Source: a virus. From it: 37,707 nucleotides of DNA. Shown piece after piece: positions 30,124 to 37,707 of this stretch; the stretch's first letter is position 1, and each line of letters begins with the position of its first letter. Below the pieces are notes generated by a model. It was not told the origin of the DNA. It worked only from the letters and a program-made list of their open reading frames with translations, and made no database searches. Position numbers and translations under genes: made by a program. Location: IMG/VR virus record IMGVR_UViG_3300014499_000012, positions 1 to 37,707 of that record. One strand, 5' to 3'.

Positions 30124-31449
30124 TTATGCGCTTAAGTTAACACGGAGGTTCAGACCAGGCGCATTACACGTATAGTTGTAGTATGTTCCAATTCGGACTT
30201 CCAACGCATCGCTATTACCAACACGGAGACCTTCAAGTCCTTCAAGACCATAGGTCAAGATGTGTGGGGCTTTATCTAGCGACCGAAGCTTCCAAGTGTC
30301 CATCGTCAAGCAGAGAGCTTGCTGAGGCAACTGGTTGCGATCCGCATACACAGTCAAGTAGCCATATGCGCTGTGGAAACGAATTCCTTCAAACGCAACA
30401 TCAGCTTCTTGATGCTTAATATCAACATATTGGACCTTTGCTCCGAGAGCATTTTCAAGGGCCGTGTAACTGTTGAAGTTAAGAACCATTACGTCTGGGT
30501 CCGCGCCTTCACGGTTAGCGAATCCAAGAGCATTAACAACACCTTCTTCAATTGTATAAGAGGCTGCATTGAAACGGAGTCCGCCCAAACGGGTAGGATC
30601 TGTTCCACGGTTAACTCCCCAGTAGCTATCGGTAGCGATGTTGGGGTCCGTTAAAGGAATCCAAGCTCCGAAGCCGGAAGCTGCCAAGTAAGAGCCGGTC
30701 TGTCCAATAGGACCAAAACCCGATCCACCTGCAGGAGGAATGTCACCCTGTACAGTGACTGCGTAAGTAGCAAGCCAATCTGTTTGAGGGGCACCCTGTG
30801 CTACAGTGAAAAGGACCGTTCCGGTATCTCTCTGGACACCAGTGATGGTTCCGAGGTCAGGAGTAGCGGGGGTTCCCGTGGGAACTACTGCTCCACCATC
30901 CGTAGCGGAAGCTTGGATGGTCATACCAACTTCAAAGTTAACAACCTGCTGAGGATTGCTTAACGTGAACTGATAGGTAGTACCAGAATTCAAGGTAACG
31001 CCACCAGCTCCGATAAAGCCGCGAGTGGCAGTTCCCGAACCAAACTGTTCAAACGCCATGTTGTTGGACAGGTTCTTAATTCCGCCGTCCATCTCACGCT
31101 TCATTTCATCAACAAAGCTTCCAGCATTCGAGCGAGTCTGTTCAATAAGCAAGTTCGTGATCGTTACGAGTTGATAATCTTGGATGATGTAAACGAAAAA
31201 CGAATCGTATTGGTTTGGTGTCTGATTGCCTTGGGCATTCAGAAACGTGTGCGAACGACCCTGGGGATCGCCGAACTGAATAGGACACGGAATGTACTTA
31301 CCAGAGAGACCATCAACCGATTCATCCTTGGGGATGAGTGACATCGAAGGATTTTTGGCGTACACTAAGTCCTTCATAAAGGACTGGTCATCAATATACA
31401 ATTCCTTAAGAACTGAAATTGACGATGTACTTGTTGCAAAAGTTGCCAT
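30124..31449 (-). CDS. Major capsid protein
   Basis: 441 residues from the ATG at 31449 (MATFATSTSSISVLKELYID), 7 bases after the scaffold stop; a frame from 31500 lies inside the scaffold gene and is excluded. An N-terminal arm and E-loop-like region (FMKDLVYAKNPSMSLIPKDE) is followed by a helix (TNLLIEQTRSNAGSFVDEMK). An inserted beta domain (about 140-265) follows, then a C-terminal HK97-type core (DPDVMVLNFNSYTALENALG, LTVYADRNQLPQQALCLTMD). Position after scaffold and before a strong terminator fits high-level expression. Residues about 299-388 are matched by the small protein at 2342-2650. Confidence 0.85.
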   Translation of the reverse strand: MATFATSTSSISVLKELYIDDQSFMKDLVYAKNPSMSLIPKDESVDGLSGKYIPCPIQFGDPQGRSHTFLNAQGNQTPNQYDSFFVYIIQDYQLVTITNLLIEQTRSNAGSFVDEMKREMDGGIKNLSNNMAFEQFGSGTATRGFIGAGGVTLNSGTTYQFTLSNPQQVVNFEVGMTIQASATDGGAVVPTGTPATPDLGTITGVQRDTGTVLFTVAQGAPQTDWLATYAVTVQGDIPPAGGSGFGPIGQTGSYLAASGFGAWIPLTDPNIATDSYWGVNRGTDPTRLGGLRFNAASYTIEEGVVNALGFANREGADPDVMVLNFNSYTALENALGAKVQYVDIKHQEADVAFEGIRFHSAYGYLTVYADRNQLPQQALCLTMDTWKLRSLDKAPHILTYGLEGLEGLRVGNSDALEVRIGTYYNYTCNAPGLNLRVNLSA

Positions 31450-31456
31450 TATCTTA

Positions 31457-32587
31457 CTATTTCCTGTTTCTAGAGTCAATAGCCTGTTGCACCTTTGCAA
31501 TGGCTCTCTCTCTAGGAGTTAGTTGTCTCTGGACTGACCCAGAGTTTGTTAAAGTATTAATGCGGGGTTGATCTTGCTGCTCGGTATTCGCTTCTGACAT
31601 CTCTGATGTCTTCCCTAAACGAGACTTAATCTTGTCGTATTTACTGATTCGCTCATATTGTGAGTACAAACGATCAATGAGTTTATTCTCAACAAGTCCG
31701 GCTGCCTCTTCTACATCAAGGACAATGCCTTCCTCATCAAATACTGCAGTAATAAGCTCTACTACATCTTCAACTTTACCTTCAGATGCAATAGTCCCGT
31801 ATTCAGGGTTGGATTCGACCAAAAGCTTTGCATCACTTCTAATCTGCGATACCGCTGAATCATAGGCTTGTTTATCACGTTGAGCCAACGCACCGGTTTC
31901 AGGGTCATCAATACCCTTCAGCCGATTCTCTAATTCTGCAATTCTATTTAGGAGGAGTTGTTGGGGGTCGTTAGCGGTAGCCTGGTTAATCTGTAGTTCA
32001 ACCAGTTTGTCAGGAGTAATGCCTGCTTCAGAAAGAACCTTTAGCGTTTCAGTCGTAAGCTGTTGCTTCGGGATGTAACTAGCTTGTTCTTGCTTCCAAG
32101 CATCCTGTTGCGCTCTTAGTTCTTGCTGGGCTTTCCTAAGTTGTCGCTCTTTTCGGGCTAAGGCGACAAATTGAGGGCTGAGAGACTCGTTATTTGCTTC
32201 AACGGTAGGCTCAGGTGCCTCTGTATTAAGATAGGATTGTGTGGGTGGGACTGATCCAGGGGCTAAACCTGAGGGAGGGGCTTCAATGCTGTTTAAATCA
32301 GTGGGGGCTACTCGGGCTGAGGTTCGTGGAGTAATTTGGGGCTTGGGTTGAGGAGCAACTGGTGCATATTTATTAAGATTTCCCATCTCTTCTCGTCTAG
32401 CCGAAGAGCCTGCTGGCCTTGGGGCTACCGGTTGGGTGGGAGGTTTGCCTGCCAATCGATCTTTTAGGGCCTTGGCACGTGCTGTAGAGGGGTTAGGGCG
32501 AGAAACAGACACTTCTGGCCTATTAATTACCCTTGAGGGGGTGTTAGAAGTAGAGGAACCTGCTTTAGGAGTCGTGATTAAGGGCAT
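31457..32587 (-). CDS. Scaffolding protein
   Basis: A 376-residue protein: a Pro/Ser/Arg-rich, probably disordered N-terminus (1-135). A long charged coiled coil follows (FVALARKERQLRKAQQELRA and RIAELENRLKGI), then an acidic helical middle and a basic C-terminus (PRERAIAKVQQAIDSRNRK). This composition and the position just before the major capsid gene are typical of podophage scaffolds. AAGGA precedes the ATG. The gene contains one copy of the candidate late promoter motif. Confidence 0.8.
   Translation of the reverse strand: MPLITTPKAGSSTSNTPSRVINRPEVSVSRPNPSTARAKALKDRLAGKPPTQPVAPRPAGSSARREEMGNLNKYAPVAPQPKPQITPRTSARVAPTDLNSIEAPPSGLAPGSVPPTQSYLNTEAPEPTVEANNESLSPQFVALARKERQLRKAQQELRAQQDAWKQEQASYIPKQQLTTETLKVLSEAGITPDKLVELQINQATANDPQQLLLNRIAELENRLKGIDDPETGALAQRDKQAYDSAVSQIRSDAKLLVESNPEYGTIASEGKVEDVVELITAVFDEEGIVLDVEEAAGLVENKLIDRLYSQYERISKYDKIKSRLGKTSEMSEANTEQQDQPRINTLTNSGSVQRQLTPRERAIAKVQQAIDSRNRK
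32228..32245 (-). promoter_or_regulatory. Candidate late promoter motif, internal copy
   Basis: An 18-base stretch identical to part of the 30036-30057 element (CCCACACAATCCTATCTT on the minus strand) lies inside the scaffold gene, about 780 bases before the capsid start. An internal promoter boosting capsid expression is possible; because the segment is coding, it could also be a chance or recombination relic. Confidence 0.35.
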
Positions 32588-32637
32588 GTTTTATCCTTTT
32601 TGGTCATTGCTGGACCTGAGTTATGCGTTGCTGCGCT

Positions 32638-32895
32638 TTAGGGGTATTTGGACATGTAAGAAAGTAAGATATCTACAAAGTATCTATGTTCTCTTTTACG
32701 GGTTTTATATTTGGGCTTGGTTTTACCATGAAAACCTCGCCTTTTAGCGTTCTCACCTCTGTTTGGAGGACAAACAGAGCATTTGAGGGGAAATCTTAAG
32801 ATTCTATTAAAAAGTGTGGAGTTAGGGGCATGAGAATCGCAATAATCCTCTAGGCCACACGGATTTTCACAAATAATGCACAGATTTTGTGACAT
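32638..32895 (-). CDS. Small Cys/His and Lys/Arg-rich protein
   Basis: An 85-residue protein: CIICENPCGLEDYCDSHAP, later KCSVCPPNRG, then a very basic segment (KRRGFHGKTKPKYKTRKREH). Two CxxC pairs with a His suggest one treble-clef zinc site; the basic half suggests nucleic-acid binding. It may be the shortened relative of an HNH protein, but no catalytic HNH residues are evident. It starts directly after the portal stop (TAAATG). Confidence 0.55.
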   Translation of the reverse strand: MSQNLCIICENPCGLEDYCDSHAPNSTLFNRILRFPLKCSVCPPNRGENAKRRGFHGKTKPKYKTRKREHRYFVDILLSYMSKYP

Positions 32896-34821
32896 TTACT
32901 GTTGTGAGGGTCCATTAGGAACTAGAGGGGATTGTTGCTGGGGCATTGGGGCTGCTTGAGGCACTGGTTGGGCGGGTTGTGGGGGCATTGCCTGTTGTTT
33001 CAGGGATTGAATCTCTGTAAACCAATCTCTAAGCATCTGCATCTTGTTATCTTCAAGTTTGCATTGGGAATAAAGATTAATATACTGCACCACAATGGTC
33101 TCAGCTTTTGAAGCTTGCCCATTAATTGGCATTATAGGCATAAACTGGTCTGGGGGCTCATACTTGCCCTTTTCTACAATGTCATCAAGGTACATATAGA
33201 TTCGTTCTTCAGCTGCATTAGCTAATGTCTCTATCTGGCCCAAGTCTGGGAAGTCTAAGAGCCTGCGACCTTCTTGTATATCAATCATACCAGATTGAAT
33301 CATCTCAGTAATCTTCTGAAGACGGCCTGCTGGGTCCTTAGGAAGAGAGGATTCAACATAGGCTTGGATTACATAAGTATCATCAAGGGCTTTAAGATTA
33401 TTGAGTGTAATATCCCGTCTACCCTTTTTCCTGTCCACAAACACGGTCTCGTAAGAGCCAATTTCCTGAATAACTTCTTCTACCGTCTCCATAAAGAGGT
33501 AGGCGCAGTCTACGTAATAATTAGACCATCTCTTCTCAAGGGCTGCAAACCGCTCCGAATTGATGTCCTGATAGACGCGCTGTGCTTCTCCAGAATCTAA
33601 TCCTTCCGGCTTCTCAGATGTAGCAGACAATTCAGAGGCACCTTCGGCCTTATACATCCTGGCAATAATGCTATCCCGCTCAGCATACATCTCGGCTGGG
33701 ACACAGTTAGATACTTCTACGGTTGGCTTTGTTCCTTGGTAGGGAATAAGAATACCAATTTTATTACTGAAGGATGCTTTGTTTACCTTAGATCCCATCT
33801 CATAGAAAACTCGGGGAACGCCAGTTAACTTGATTGACTTTGATATTGTGTCTAGAAGTCCGTTCAATTCTAACTGACTCCCCATTTGAGCTTCTGCAAT
33901 GCTCATCGACCAAAAGCCGAGAGCACGCTTGTGATGGTGCATAAAAACAAAAGGAAAGTGATCTTTTTCCCAAGGCTCGCTAAATAACTCACCACTAGAA
34001 CAAGCAATAGTGTGAAGGCCATCATTGGCGTCAGGACCTGAAGGAAGAGACCAACCCTCAACTACCATAACCAGGTCCGATACCGTCTTAGATGAAACAG
34101 ATGATTTATCAACTGTGGCCTTTTCTGCTGTCTGAATAAACTTTTTTGCTTTGGGAAACAAAGTCTCTAGAACTTCTCTGTCGTACAGGGCAACCTCATA
34201 CATTCGTCTTGGGTCCCCAAAGGCGGATTCTTGTAGGTCAACAAAGATATTGGTTATCAGTTTACGTTCAATAGCAACCTTATTGTCCTTTTTAAAAACT
34301 TTAAGGCAACCGGTTCCAGCCCAGCCCAGTGCATCAGTGAGCACGTACTCAGACACTGCATAAAGGTTGGTACGAAAGAATTCACCTAAGATAAAGCTAT
34401 TGAGCTTCTTAGCTAGGTTACGTTGCTTGTAATCTCCATTGTCTGTGAGGAAGACAGGGGCGGGTCTGTTCTGGGTAAGGCGGGATACTAGAGTGTCTGT
34501 TATGGACTTAATGGCATTGTAGACTGGTCTATTAGGGGCGAGGGGGGAATACTGGTCCATTAGGGACATGTTTGCCCCTACAAAGCTAAATAAAGCTTGA
34601 CCACTATAAAGTCTGGCACAAACTGCTGCTTGTCGTAACCGGGCAGACTGTCCTTGCTTTAGGTAAGCAAACGTAGCGCATAACTGAGAGGCTCTTATAG
34701 CTTCATTTTTCTCTTCCCACCATCTGTAGCCTTGGTTGGCTTGGTTAAGGGAGGAGTTCTGAGTCTTAAAGACTTGAGTTACCCGGGTAGGTTTTTCTTT
34801 GGGGGTAGTTTTAAAGCTCAT
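32896..34821 (-). CDS. Portal protein
   Basis: A 641-residue protein. RPVYNAIKSITDTLVSRLTQ then NRPAPVFLTDNGDYKQRNLA is the signature N-terminal portal core of podophages. The centre has ALGWAGTGCLKVFKKDNKVA and FPFVFMHHHKRALGFWSMSI, and the C-terminus is a Pro/Gln-rich tail. It forms the dodecameric DNA channel and docks the terminase. No clear SD precedes the ATG at 34821, so it may be coupled to the gene five bases upstream. Confidence 0.85.
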   Translation of the reverse strand: MSFKTTPKEKPTRVTQVFKTQNSSLNQANQGYRWWEEKNEAIRASQLCATFAYLKQGQSARLRQAAVCARLYSGQALFSFVGANMSLMDQYSPLAPNRPVYNAIKSITDTLVSRLTQNRPAPVFLTDNGDYKQRNLAKKLNSFILGEFFRTNLYAVSEYVLTDALGWAGTGCLKVFKKDNKVAIERKLITNIFVDLQESAFGDPRRMYEVALYDREVLETLFPKAKKFIQTAEKATVDKSSVSSKTVSDLVMVVEGWSLPSGPDANDGLHTIACSSGELFSEPWEKDHFPFVFMHHHKRALGFWSMSIAEAQMGSQLELNGLLDTISKSIKLTGVPRVFYEMGSKVNKASFSNKIGILIPYQGTKPTVEVSNCVPAEMYAERDSIIARMYKAEGASELSATSEKPEGLDSGEAQRVYQDINSERFAALEKRWSNYYVDCAYLFMETVEEVIQEIGSYETVFVDRKKGRRDITLNNLKALDDTYVIQAYVESSLPKDPAGRLQKITEMIQSGMIDIQEGRRLLDFPDLGQIETLANAAEERIYMYLDDIVEKGKYEPPDQFMPIMPINGQASKAETIVVQYINLYSQCKLEDNKMQMLRDWFTEIQSLKQQAMPPQPAQPVPQAAPMPQQQSPLVPNGPSQQ

Positions 34822-34826
34822 AAAGT

Positions 34827-35072
34827 TTAGACATCAGTGGGGCCGGGACCAGTTCCATTAATATAAGCCTCAACTTCTTCCATTGTAGGCATATCATCTG
34901 GGAGGCCTGGGTCCTCTTCAGGGGCTACGAGCTCTGATTGAGCTTTACGGGTATTTATGGGTGCGTTTTCGGATAATATTAACTGTAGGTCAGTTGAATT
35001 GTACTGCAGGACACCTTGGCTACGTAGAAGCTTTAGGAGCTCCTTAAGGGCTTTAATGTCTGGTAATTGCAT
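34827..35072 (-). CDS. Small hypothetical protein
   Basis: An 81-residue protein: a helical N-terminus (IKALKELLKLLRSQGVLQYN) and an acidic Pro-rich C-terminus ending in EEVEAYINGTGPGP. I recognise similar small proteins directly upstream of podophage portals, with no known role. The start overlaps the preceding stop as TAATG. Confidence 0.6.
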   Translation of the reverse strand: MQLPDIKALKELLKLLRSQGVLQYNSTDLQLILSENAPINTRKAQSELVAPEEDPGLPDDMPTMEEVEAYINGTGPGPTDV

Positions 35073-35335
35073 TATATACCATCAATTCTAGTATTCCCAT
35101 AATAGCTACAGATATAACCAGAGAAACGACCACCTAAATTGGATCTAAGTAGTTGTAACTTTAAGGGGTTTATTTTGAGAGAAGTGGGAGTATGGCCACG
35201 TCTACCAAGCCAGTTAAGGACAATAACAATACGTTCCTCAATTGACAGAGATAAAACTTGTTGCCTGGTTAACTTAGGAAAGGGGATAGAAGCATTACTA
35301 TCCTCACATCGGCACCTTCCAAAAAATAATCCCAC
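35072..35335 (-). CDS. Small hypothetical protein, GTG start
   Basis: An 87-residue protein starting at GTG (35335), with AGAGG five bases upstream, inside the end of the previous gene. The middle reads LTRQQVLSLSIEERIVIVLN, WLGRRGHTPTSLKINPLKLQ; predicted helical with a basic end. No family is recognised. It is one base from the upstream stop and TAATG-coupled downstream. Confidence 0.55.
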   Translation of the reverse strand: MGLFFGRCRCEDSNASIPFPKLTRQQVLSLSIEERIVIVLNWLGRRGHTPTSLKINPLKLQLLRSNLGGRFSGYICSYYGNTRIDGI

Positions 35336-35336
35336 T

Positions 35337-36047
35337 TTAACCTCTGCGGCGGTTCTTACGATCCTTTAGAATCTGAGCAACTAAGCTAGCATCACTGGTG
35401 TCATGCTCATCATCAGTCATGGTGTGGGCATACTCTAGATCAAGGCCTCTTGAATCTCTGCCATCTTCCATGGGAACAGGCTTTTCGTCAGAGTCATTGG
35501 TTTCATACATTTCATCGGTTTCATCCGTGGGACCATGTAACGTGCCAACTCCAATAGACTTATAGTCAGGCTTTACTGGGACAGAACCACCCTTTGCAAA
35601 CTTTCTAAGCTTCCGGTCTTTCATGATCTCGGCGGCTAGGGATAGGCTTTCAGATACCTTAGGGAGGTCTTTCTCAGAATCAGAATAATCTTCTTGTACA
35701 TTCCCATCTTCTTGAGGCATATACATATGGTCCTGTTTTCCCGGGTATTCATCCTCCGAGTCACCAGGACGGGCTGACTTCTGCTTTAGGGGAGCCATAT
35801 CATCAACCATCCCGCCTTCTGCATACATAGCAAAGTCGGAGTTATCCTCAGCTTGGGTCTGCCCACCGTGAGCTACACATTTGCCCCCAATATCCGTACA
35901 ATCAGGGCACATTCCGCCCTTGGACATGTTCTTACGTTTCATACCGTAGGCAATTGCTAGAGCTTGTTTTTGGGGCTTACCGTTTTTCATTTCAGTCTTT
36001 AGGTTCTTCTTAAAGGCCTTGTCAGAGCCGGATTTGACTAAGGGCAT
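35337..36047 (-). CDS. Conserved protein with GG tags, structural region
   Basis: A 236-residue protein. The start MPLVKSGSDKAFKKNLKTEM and KPQKQALAIAYGMKRK form a family I recognise at this position in many uncultured phages. A short Cys-rich piece follows (MCPDCTDIGGKCVAHGG), then an acidic disordered body with four tags of the A/S-charged-G-G form (MSKGGM, VAHGGQ, YAEGGM, FAKGGS). The function is unknown; a virion or assembly role fits the location before the portal. It is the first gene after the 36.05-36.4 kb control region. Confidence 0.6.
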   Translation of the reverse strand: MPLVKSGSDKAFKKNLKTEMKNGKPQKQALAIAYGMKRKNMSKGGMCPDCTDIGGKCVAHGGQTQAEDNSDFAMYAEGGMVDDMAPLKQKSARPGDSEDEYPGKQDHMYMPQEDGNVQEDYSDSEKDLPKVSESLSLAAEIMKDRKLRKFAKGGSVPVKPDYKSIGVGTLHGPTDETDEMYETNDSDEKPVPMEDGRDSRGLDLEYAHTMTDDEHDTSDASLVAQILKDRKNRRRG

Positions 36048-36149
36048 GGGTTATACCTTAATAATTCAATGTAGGGGCTTTTAGGGCCCTTTAAAGGGAA
36101 TACTGTAGATTAACTCTACCCAATGTTGTCAAATGTGAGCTTATCCCTT

Positions 36150-36171
36150 ACAAAGATAGAAATGTGTGGGA
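36150..36171 (-). promoter_or_regulatory. Candidate late promoter motif, copy 2
   Basis: On the minus strand TCCCACACATTTCTATCTTT plus GT, matching the 30.0-kb copy at 20 of 22 positions. It is about 100 bases upstream of the first gene of the portal-capsid block. Confidence 0.55.
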
Positions 36172-36318
36172 AGCTTTAGCTGCTACGACAGATAGTCGCA
36201 GGGGGTATAGTGTTGTAAGGAGCTGTACCTGCTACGAATGTTGGTTTATCATTACGTAGTCTTACTAGTCTAAAATGCTCCTACCCTGAACCGGTTTGTA
36301 GAGGTATACTTGTCCCGC

Positions 36319-36354
36319 GCCGTAATGTCCAGGCTATCACACTAAGTCAATACT
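36319..36354. repeat. 35-bp element, copy 2
   Basis: Matches 4032-4066 with two substitutions and one extra base, same orientation. It lies about 50 bases after the terminase stop and upstream of the late block. Confidence 0.75.
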
Positions 36355-36406
36355 CTACACCCTTCCATTTAATAAAGCAATACTTATTTTATATAATTGT
36401 CAATTA

Positions 36407-37707
36407 TTATTTAGGGGGCATCTTTTTATTATTAAATCTAGCTTGATAGCGTAAAGGCGGTCTATCTAAATCTTGCAGGTTATCAATATCTATTGCCACA
36501 AACTCATCCTCATCATCCCCGTTCTCTTCTTTAGCTTCTTGAAGCCGGGCCAATGTGGCATTATACATCTTGTCTGTCTCAGCATCCCCCCAGAGCTTAG
36601 AGCCATAGATGGGGCGCTGGGCCTCTGGCTGGTAGCTATAACTATAGCTCTCCCTCCAAGCGTAGAGAACAGCTTCACATATATCTGAATGGAAGCGCTT
36701 ACTTATAACTCTTTTATCAGGGGTGCTGTGATCATGGTCCCATTCAACCTTCTGGGCATCGTGGGCGAATAGGCTATTAGCTTTAACTAATAATCTCCCA
36801 GTTCGTAGGGCATCATTCATTAACTCAATATATTCTACTTTTCTATTCTTCTCAGCAGCTTGCATTGGGATTGTGTATCTCTTCCCAATCTCCTCAGCTA
36901 TTTTTTTACCGAGACCCCCCGTATCGACCACAATCTTACTGATGGGATAGAGCCCTTTAAGTCTATCGATTTGTTTGCAAAGGGTGGAGATGTCTTGGCG
37001 GCGCTCGACAACCTCCTCAACCAGGTAAGTCTGAGGTGTCCTGTCAGAATAGCAGAGGACGGCGAGGGCGTCGGCGTCGTTGAATCCGAGATCCACGCCC
37101 AATATGTATGTCCAATTTCCTTCGGTTGGTAAGCTGGCATAATCGTTAATCTCCTTGTTGTATCTATAGACCAGACTATTCTCATCAACAACCCATTGAC
37201 CGAACCATTCGCGCAAGATGGAGGGGTCATTTCTATCCACCCCCCGGCGAGTCAGCTCTCTGTCAAGCATATCCTGGTGGGTCAACCCCTTCAATAGAAA
37301 AGGAAGCTTTGGATTATCAAAGAAAGACCATGTATGATGAGACCAGTTCTTATTCTTAGTAAGCTCATAAAAATAGCCAGATGGGATTGGTCCAGGCGTC
37401 CCGATAAGTATAAGCTGACCAGCAAAGTCCATAAGAGCTGGGCCCAACACATCATCAATAAGCTGTTCGATATAAGCCGGGAAGCTCTGGCTTTCGTCCA
37501 GGTAAACCTTCTTAATGGCAAGACCTCTAAAGTCTTCAATACTAGCACGATCGCTAGCGCCAAGCAGGTACACCATGCTTCCATTTGGAAAACGAATAGA
37601 CAGGTCACTTTCGTTGGGCTCCCCTTGCAAGTTGAATAAAGAGTTGATACGCTTAAACTCAGGCCACACCAAACGTTTAGCATTCTTTCGGCTTAGGGTG
37701 ATGTATA
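36407..37707 (-). CDS. terL: Terminase large subunit, N-terminus missing
   Basis: The frame is open to the window edge, so the Walker A region lies outside; the apparent TTG start at 37672 is only an in-frame codon. Visible parts are KKVYLDESQSF (Walker B with catalytic Glu) and LILIGTPGP (coupling motif III). The RNase H-like nuclease domain follows with YILGVDLGFNDADALAV (first Asp), KIVVDTGG (second) and FHSDICEAVLYAWR (third). It pumps DNA into proheads through the portal and cuts the concatemer. No small terminase gene is visible next to it. About 433 residues are seen. Confidence 0.92.
   Translation of the reverse strand, partial: YITLSRKNAKRLVWPEFKRINSLFNLQGEPNESDLSIRFPNGSMVYLLGASDRASIEDFRGLAIKKVYLDESQSFPAYIEQLIDDVLGPALMDFAGQLILIGTPGPIPSGYFYELTKNKNWSHHTWSFFDNPKLPFLLKGLTHQDMLDRELTRRGVDRNDPSILREWFGQWVVDENSLVYRYNKEINDYASLPTEGNWTYILGVDLGFNDADALAVLCYSDRTPQTYLVEEVVERRQDISTLCKQIDRLKGLYPISKIVVDTGGLGKKIAEEIGKRYTIPMQAAEKNRKVEYIELMNDALRTGRLLVKANSLFAHDAQKVEWDHDHSTPDKRVISKRFHSDICEAVLYAWRESYSYSYQPEAQRPIYGSKLWGDAETDKMYNATLARLQEAKEENGDDEDEFVAIDIDNLQDLDRPPLRYQARFNNKKMPPK

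Larger units (their letters stand above)
36048..36406. promoter_or_regulatory. Intergenic control region of the late block
   Basis: 359 bases without a gene between the terminase stop and the next late gene. It contains, in minus-strand order: TTGACA right after the terminase stop; the 35-bp element; two CTGCTACGA repeats near 36180 and 36230 with a CGAC/GTCG hairpin; the candidate late promoter motif (36150-36171); a second TTGACA with a weak TACAGT box; and the palindrome CCCTTTAAAGGG (36099-36110). No convincing terminator and no ORF with an SD are seen. Confidence 0.5.

Noticed and set aside
31450-31500. N-terminal extension of the capsid protein.
   Set aside because: It lies in the scaffold gene and has no SD; MATFATS at 31449 directly follows the scaffold stop.
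4032-36354. The two 35-bp copies as prophage att sites.
   Set aside because: No integrase or tRNA gene is visible, and both copies sit in control regions with replication and virion genes between and beyond them.
36384-36401. TTGACA directly after the terminase stop as a sigma70 promoter.
   Set aside because: No acceptable -10 hexamer at 16-18 bases; kept only as part of the control-region description.

Overview
This window is most of the genome of a dsDNA tailed bacteriophage, probably podovirus-like. It has a large terminase, portal, scaffold, major capsid protein, several large internal or tail proteins and fibres, but no tape-measure or sheath genes. A lipobox peptide, a GH24 lysozyme and inner-membrane coiled-coil proteins suggest a Gram-negative host. 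No integrase, excisionase or CI-like repressor is visible, so nothing here indicates lysogeny. The host cannot be named from the sequence. Genes run off both ends (a beta-helix protein at the left, the terminase at the right). No helicase, ligase or RNA polymerase is seen.

Layout. (1) 1-3888, minus strand: an operon of small, often overlapping accessory genes: a hexapeptide-repeat protein, Cys-rich proteins, a lipoprotein, a GNAT-like protein, an HTH protein, and a short protein resembling part of the phage's own capsid protein. (2) 3889-4113: a divergent control region with sigma70-like promoters both ways, a strong palindrome and a 35-bp element that recurs at 36.3 kb. (3) 4114-13349, plus strand: DNA metabolism. 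In order: PD-(D/E)XK nuclease, a structured RNA, OB-fold ssDNA-binding protein, a structured leader, family A DNA polymerase, AEP-type primase, HNH endonuclease, dNTP diphosphohydrolase, nucleoside deoxyribosyltransferase-like protein, P-loop kinase, DEDD exonuclease, small proteins and two spanin-like membrane proteins. (4) 13342-14780, minus strand: rhomboid protease, endolysin and holin. (5) 14785-37707, minus strand: fibres, internal virion proteins, tail proteins, capsid, scaffold, portal and terminase.

How it works together. Transcription probably starts from the central divergent region, leftward for accessory genes and rightward for replication. The late block is read leftward from about 36 kb. 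Two intrinsic terminators flank the 29239-29922 gene, and a short motif found three times on the late coding strand is a candidate late promoter. Lysis genes from both strands meet at about 13.34 kb with overlapping 3' ends.

Most notable: a complete rhomboid protease next to endolysin and holin; a stand-alone 102-residue protein matching the C-terminal part of the major capsid protein; a roughly 185-nt structured RNA with its own palindrome-plus-TATAAT promoter; a likely AUU start for the DNA polymerase; and an apparent zinc-ribbon sequence encoded in a second frame across the HNH gene.
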